Assembly (NCBI RefSeq): GCF_932276165.1
Contig: NC_063988.1
Coordinates: forward strand, 9,982,001-10,046,000
Direction of reading: 5' to 3'
Length of the DNA stretch: 64,000 nt
DNA from: Plutella xylostella
Lineage: Eukaryota > Arthropoda > Insecta > Lepidoptera > Plutellidae
The notes beneath the pieces are model-generated. The model saw nothing but the letters and a program-made list of their open reading frames with translations. It was not told the origin of the DNA and ran no database searches. The position numbers were made by a program, and so were the translations under genes. This document shows, piece after piece, positions 52,801 through 55,800 of the stretch; position 1 is the stretch's first letter; the number at the start of each line of letters is the position of its first letter.

Positions 52801-55800
52801 CCATCCCGATGTTATTAGCTGGTGTAGGTTTTGTTATTTTTTGTGTATTTAACCCTTTATTTGACCACATTGAATAGAGACGCAGAAATAAATAAACTAT
52901 GAAATAGGTAAGTACGCGGACGTAGGATATTTCATACGTGCTTGCCTAAAGCACAGAATAATAACTAGTACCACCTAAAGTAGAAGGAAGTAAAGCCCAG
53001 AAATTAATATCTAGAACATGGGTGTTGGGTGAAATGTGAAGGAGGGTTACTCTTATAGGGTTAACTAGAGCTGTAATGCAATCAGTACGTTTCACACAAC
53101 GTGATAGAGTCGTGGATAGTGCAGCAGAACTCCAAAACTTCGTTCTTCGTACCGTAGAGTGACCCCCGGTACTGTGATTGCTGCGTGCGGTTTTAGCACC
53201 GCAGCTGTGAAATGCGTCGCAAGCTCTATGTTACAGTAAAACCGCAACAATAAGCATATTCCTTTCCTTCCCGGTTCCAATATTGAGAGTTTAATTTCGC
53301 TATATGTAGGTATAGCAGAAGAAATTGCTTTGACGGATAAGAGGTGAGATTGGGTGGTTTGGAATAGGAAGCATAAAATGTATGACTTCAGACGGCATAA
53401 GGCATAATGTACTTACTTATTTTTTACGCATTCTGAATGTTAAGTTACATTCTAAGTACCTAACCTAAAAGTGATTACATTTTTATGTATTTTTGTGTTA
53501 TCATTTGTTAACTCCCTGTATTTGGCTCAGTGTACCCTACATCTGTGCAAATTTTTGCTTTGGGGTCAGAAACATGTGGGTATTTGTTAGTACCCACAGA
53601 TATGAATATTGTTGTGACATCTCTCTAGGTATTACATGGATGGCCCTCATTGTAATGATTAAGATAAGACATAAAGGAAAACCATTCAAAGAACCTCTTA
53701 TAAGTATGTTCTGCCTTGATGCATGACATCACCTCTCATACAATAATACAAAAAGATAAGGTTGCATTGTCCGTTTGAAGACCATTGGACAACTTAATTA
53801 TTATTACAATAATTATCCTTCATGGAAATGAATTATTCTATTCATCTTCGATTTTGAGTACTACTTAGCTACTTGTTATAAATTACTAGTAAGATAAGTA
53901 TAAAATTTATTTAGATAAAGACCTGTTTATTACATAGTCTAGGTTGGATATTTGTGAGTTTTATTTATTTATAAACGCTTTATTGTACACAAACAAACAA
54001 TATACAAAACAGATTACAAATTTAAAACATATAGGACGTATACAAAGGCGGGCTTATTGCCAAAAAGCAATTTCTTCCAGCCAACCTACGACTGGGTGAA
54101 AGAGAAATAGAAAATTAAATCTTTTAACTAATTAAATTTGAAGTAGGTACAATTAACAAAAATAATAAAACCTAACTATTATTAAAGCAAACATGAGACA
54201 AAACTACAAATATAAATATAAATAATATCATAATAAATTATAAATATAAAATAGAACTGCATACATATATACTTTAAATTATAAATAATATATATTATAA
54301 AATATATATATACATATATTATTTTATCTGCCAACCTAACGATTCAAAATAGTGATTCTTCACATTTTTTTTAAAAGTTGCCAGCGATGGTGACTGTCGC
54401 ACGCTCTCTGGCAAGGAGTTCCACAGACACGCTGCCTTCATAGCGAATGAATCGCTATATGAGGCGGAATTATGAACAGGAATGCTCAACAATTTGTTTT
54501 CTACCGACCTCAATGCTCTACCCTGAGAATGAGAACACAAAAATGAGAACTTGCACTTCAGGTATTGGGGAGATGAGGGGTTATTTAAAACACTGTACAA
54601 TATGTTGAGAATATGAGTATTCCGGCGAAGGCGAATTGGAAGCCACTGTAATTGAGCTCGATACTCAGAAATGTGATCATATTTGCGCAATCCGAAAATG
54701 AATCGAATGCACAAGTTCTGGAGACGTTCGAGTTTGCTGAGTAGCTCTTCAGTGAGGTCAATATAGCTTACATCGGCGTAATCAAGAATAGGAAGCAGTA
54801 AGGACTGTGCCAACGTAACTTTAGTGTTCAGTGGTAGAAAGTACTGCAAGCGCTTAAGAGAATGGAAGGACGCGAACATTTTCTTGCTGACAGCATCTAT
54901 TTGGGGAATCCAAGAAAGAGTGCAATCCATGATCACGCCAAGATTTTTTACCGTAGCTACGTAGGGTATGTCAGTCTGATCGTACCTGACTCTCATGGCA
55001 GCTGAAAAGTCAATTTTACGAAGCATTCGTGAGCTTCCGAGAACAATTGCTTGAGACTTCGAAGGATTGAGTAGTAGACCAAAAGACTTGACCCACTTAG
55101 AAATTATTTTCAAGTTTTCATTTATACAACTAACGGCTGTGTTCAAACTCTCTGGTGGTACACCGGCATAGAGCTGAAGATCGTCTGCATATAGGTGGTA
55201 GTTAGAAGTAAGTTTGCTAGCCAGAATGTTGATGAACAGGGAAAAAAGTAAAGGAGAAAGGACGCCGCCTTGAGGGACGCCAGCCAGAACTGAACACCAA
55301 GAAGAACTCTCGGCATCAGTACGTACACACTGCTGACGCCCTTTGAGATAAGACTCGAACCAACTTATAACTGCCGGAGATACATTAAGAGATTGAATAA
55401 CACCAAGGAGTAACTCAAAGTCAACCGAATTGAATGCATTGCTGAAATCCAGCAACGCAAGGACAGTAACTTGCTGATTATCGATGTTGTGCCTGATGTC
55501 ATCGGTGACTTTTATTAAAGCTGTGACTGTACTGTGGCCTGGACGAAAGCCGGATTGAAAAGAGTTCAGGAGTTGGTTGTTGGAGAGGTAGGAGGATAAC
55601 TGTTCGAAAACTAGGCGCTCTAGAACTTTGGACAGAAAGGGTAGGATGGAGATGGGTCGGAACTGGGACAAGGACGAGGGATTAGGGACTTTTGGTAGTG
55701 GAAGAATGAAGGCCTTTTTCCAAAGACTGGGAAAAGAACTACAAAGAAAAGAATAATTCATCAAATTGGTGATGTGCGGTAAAATGACATCCAGAATAGA

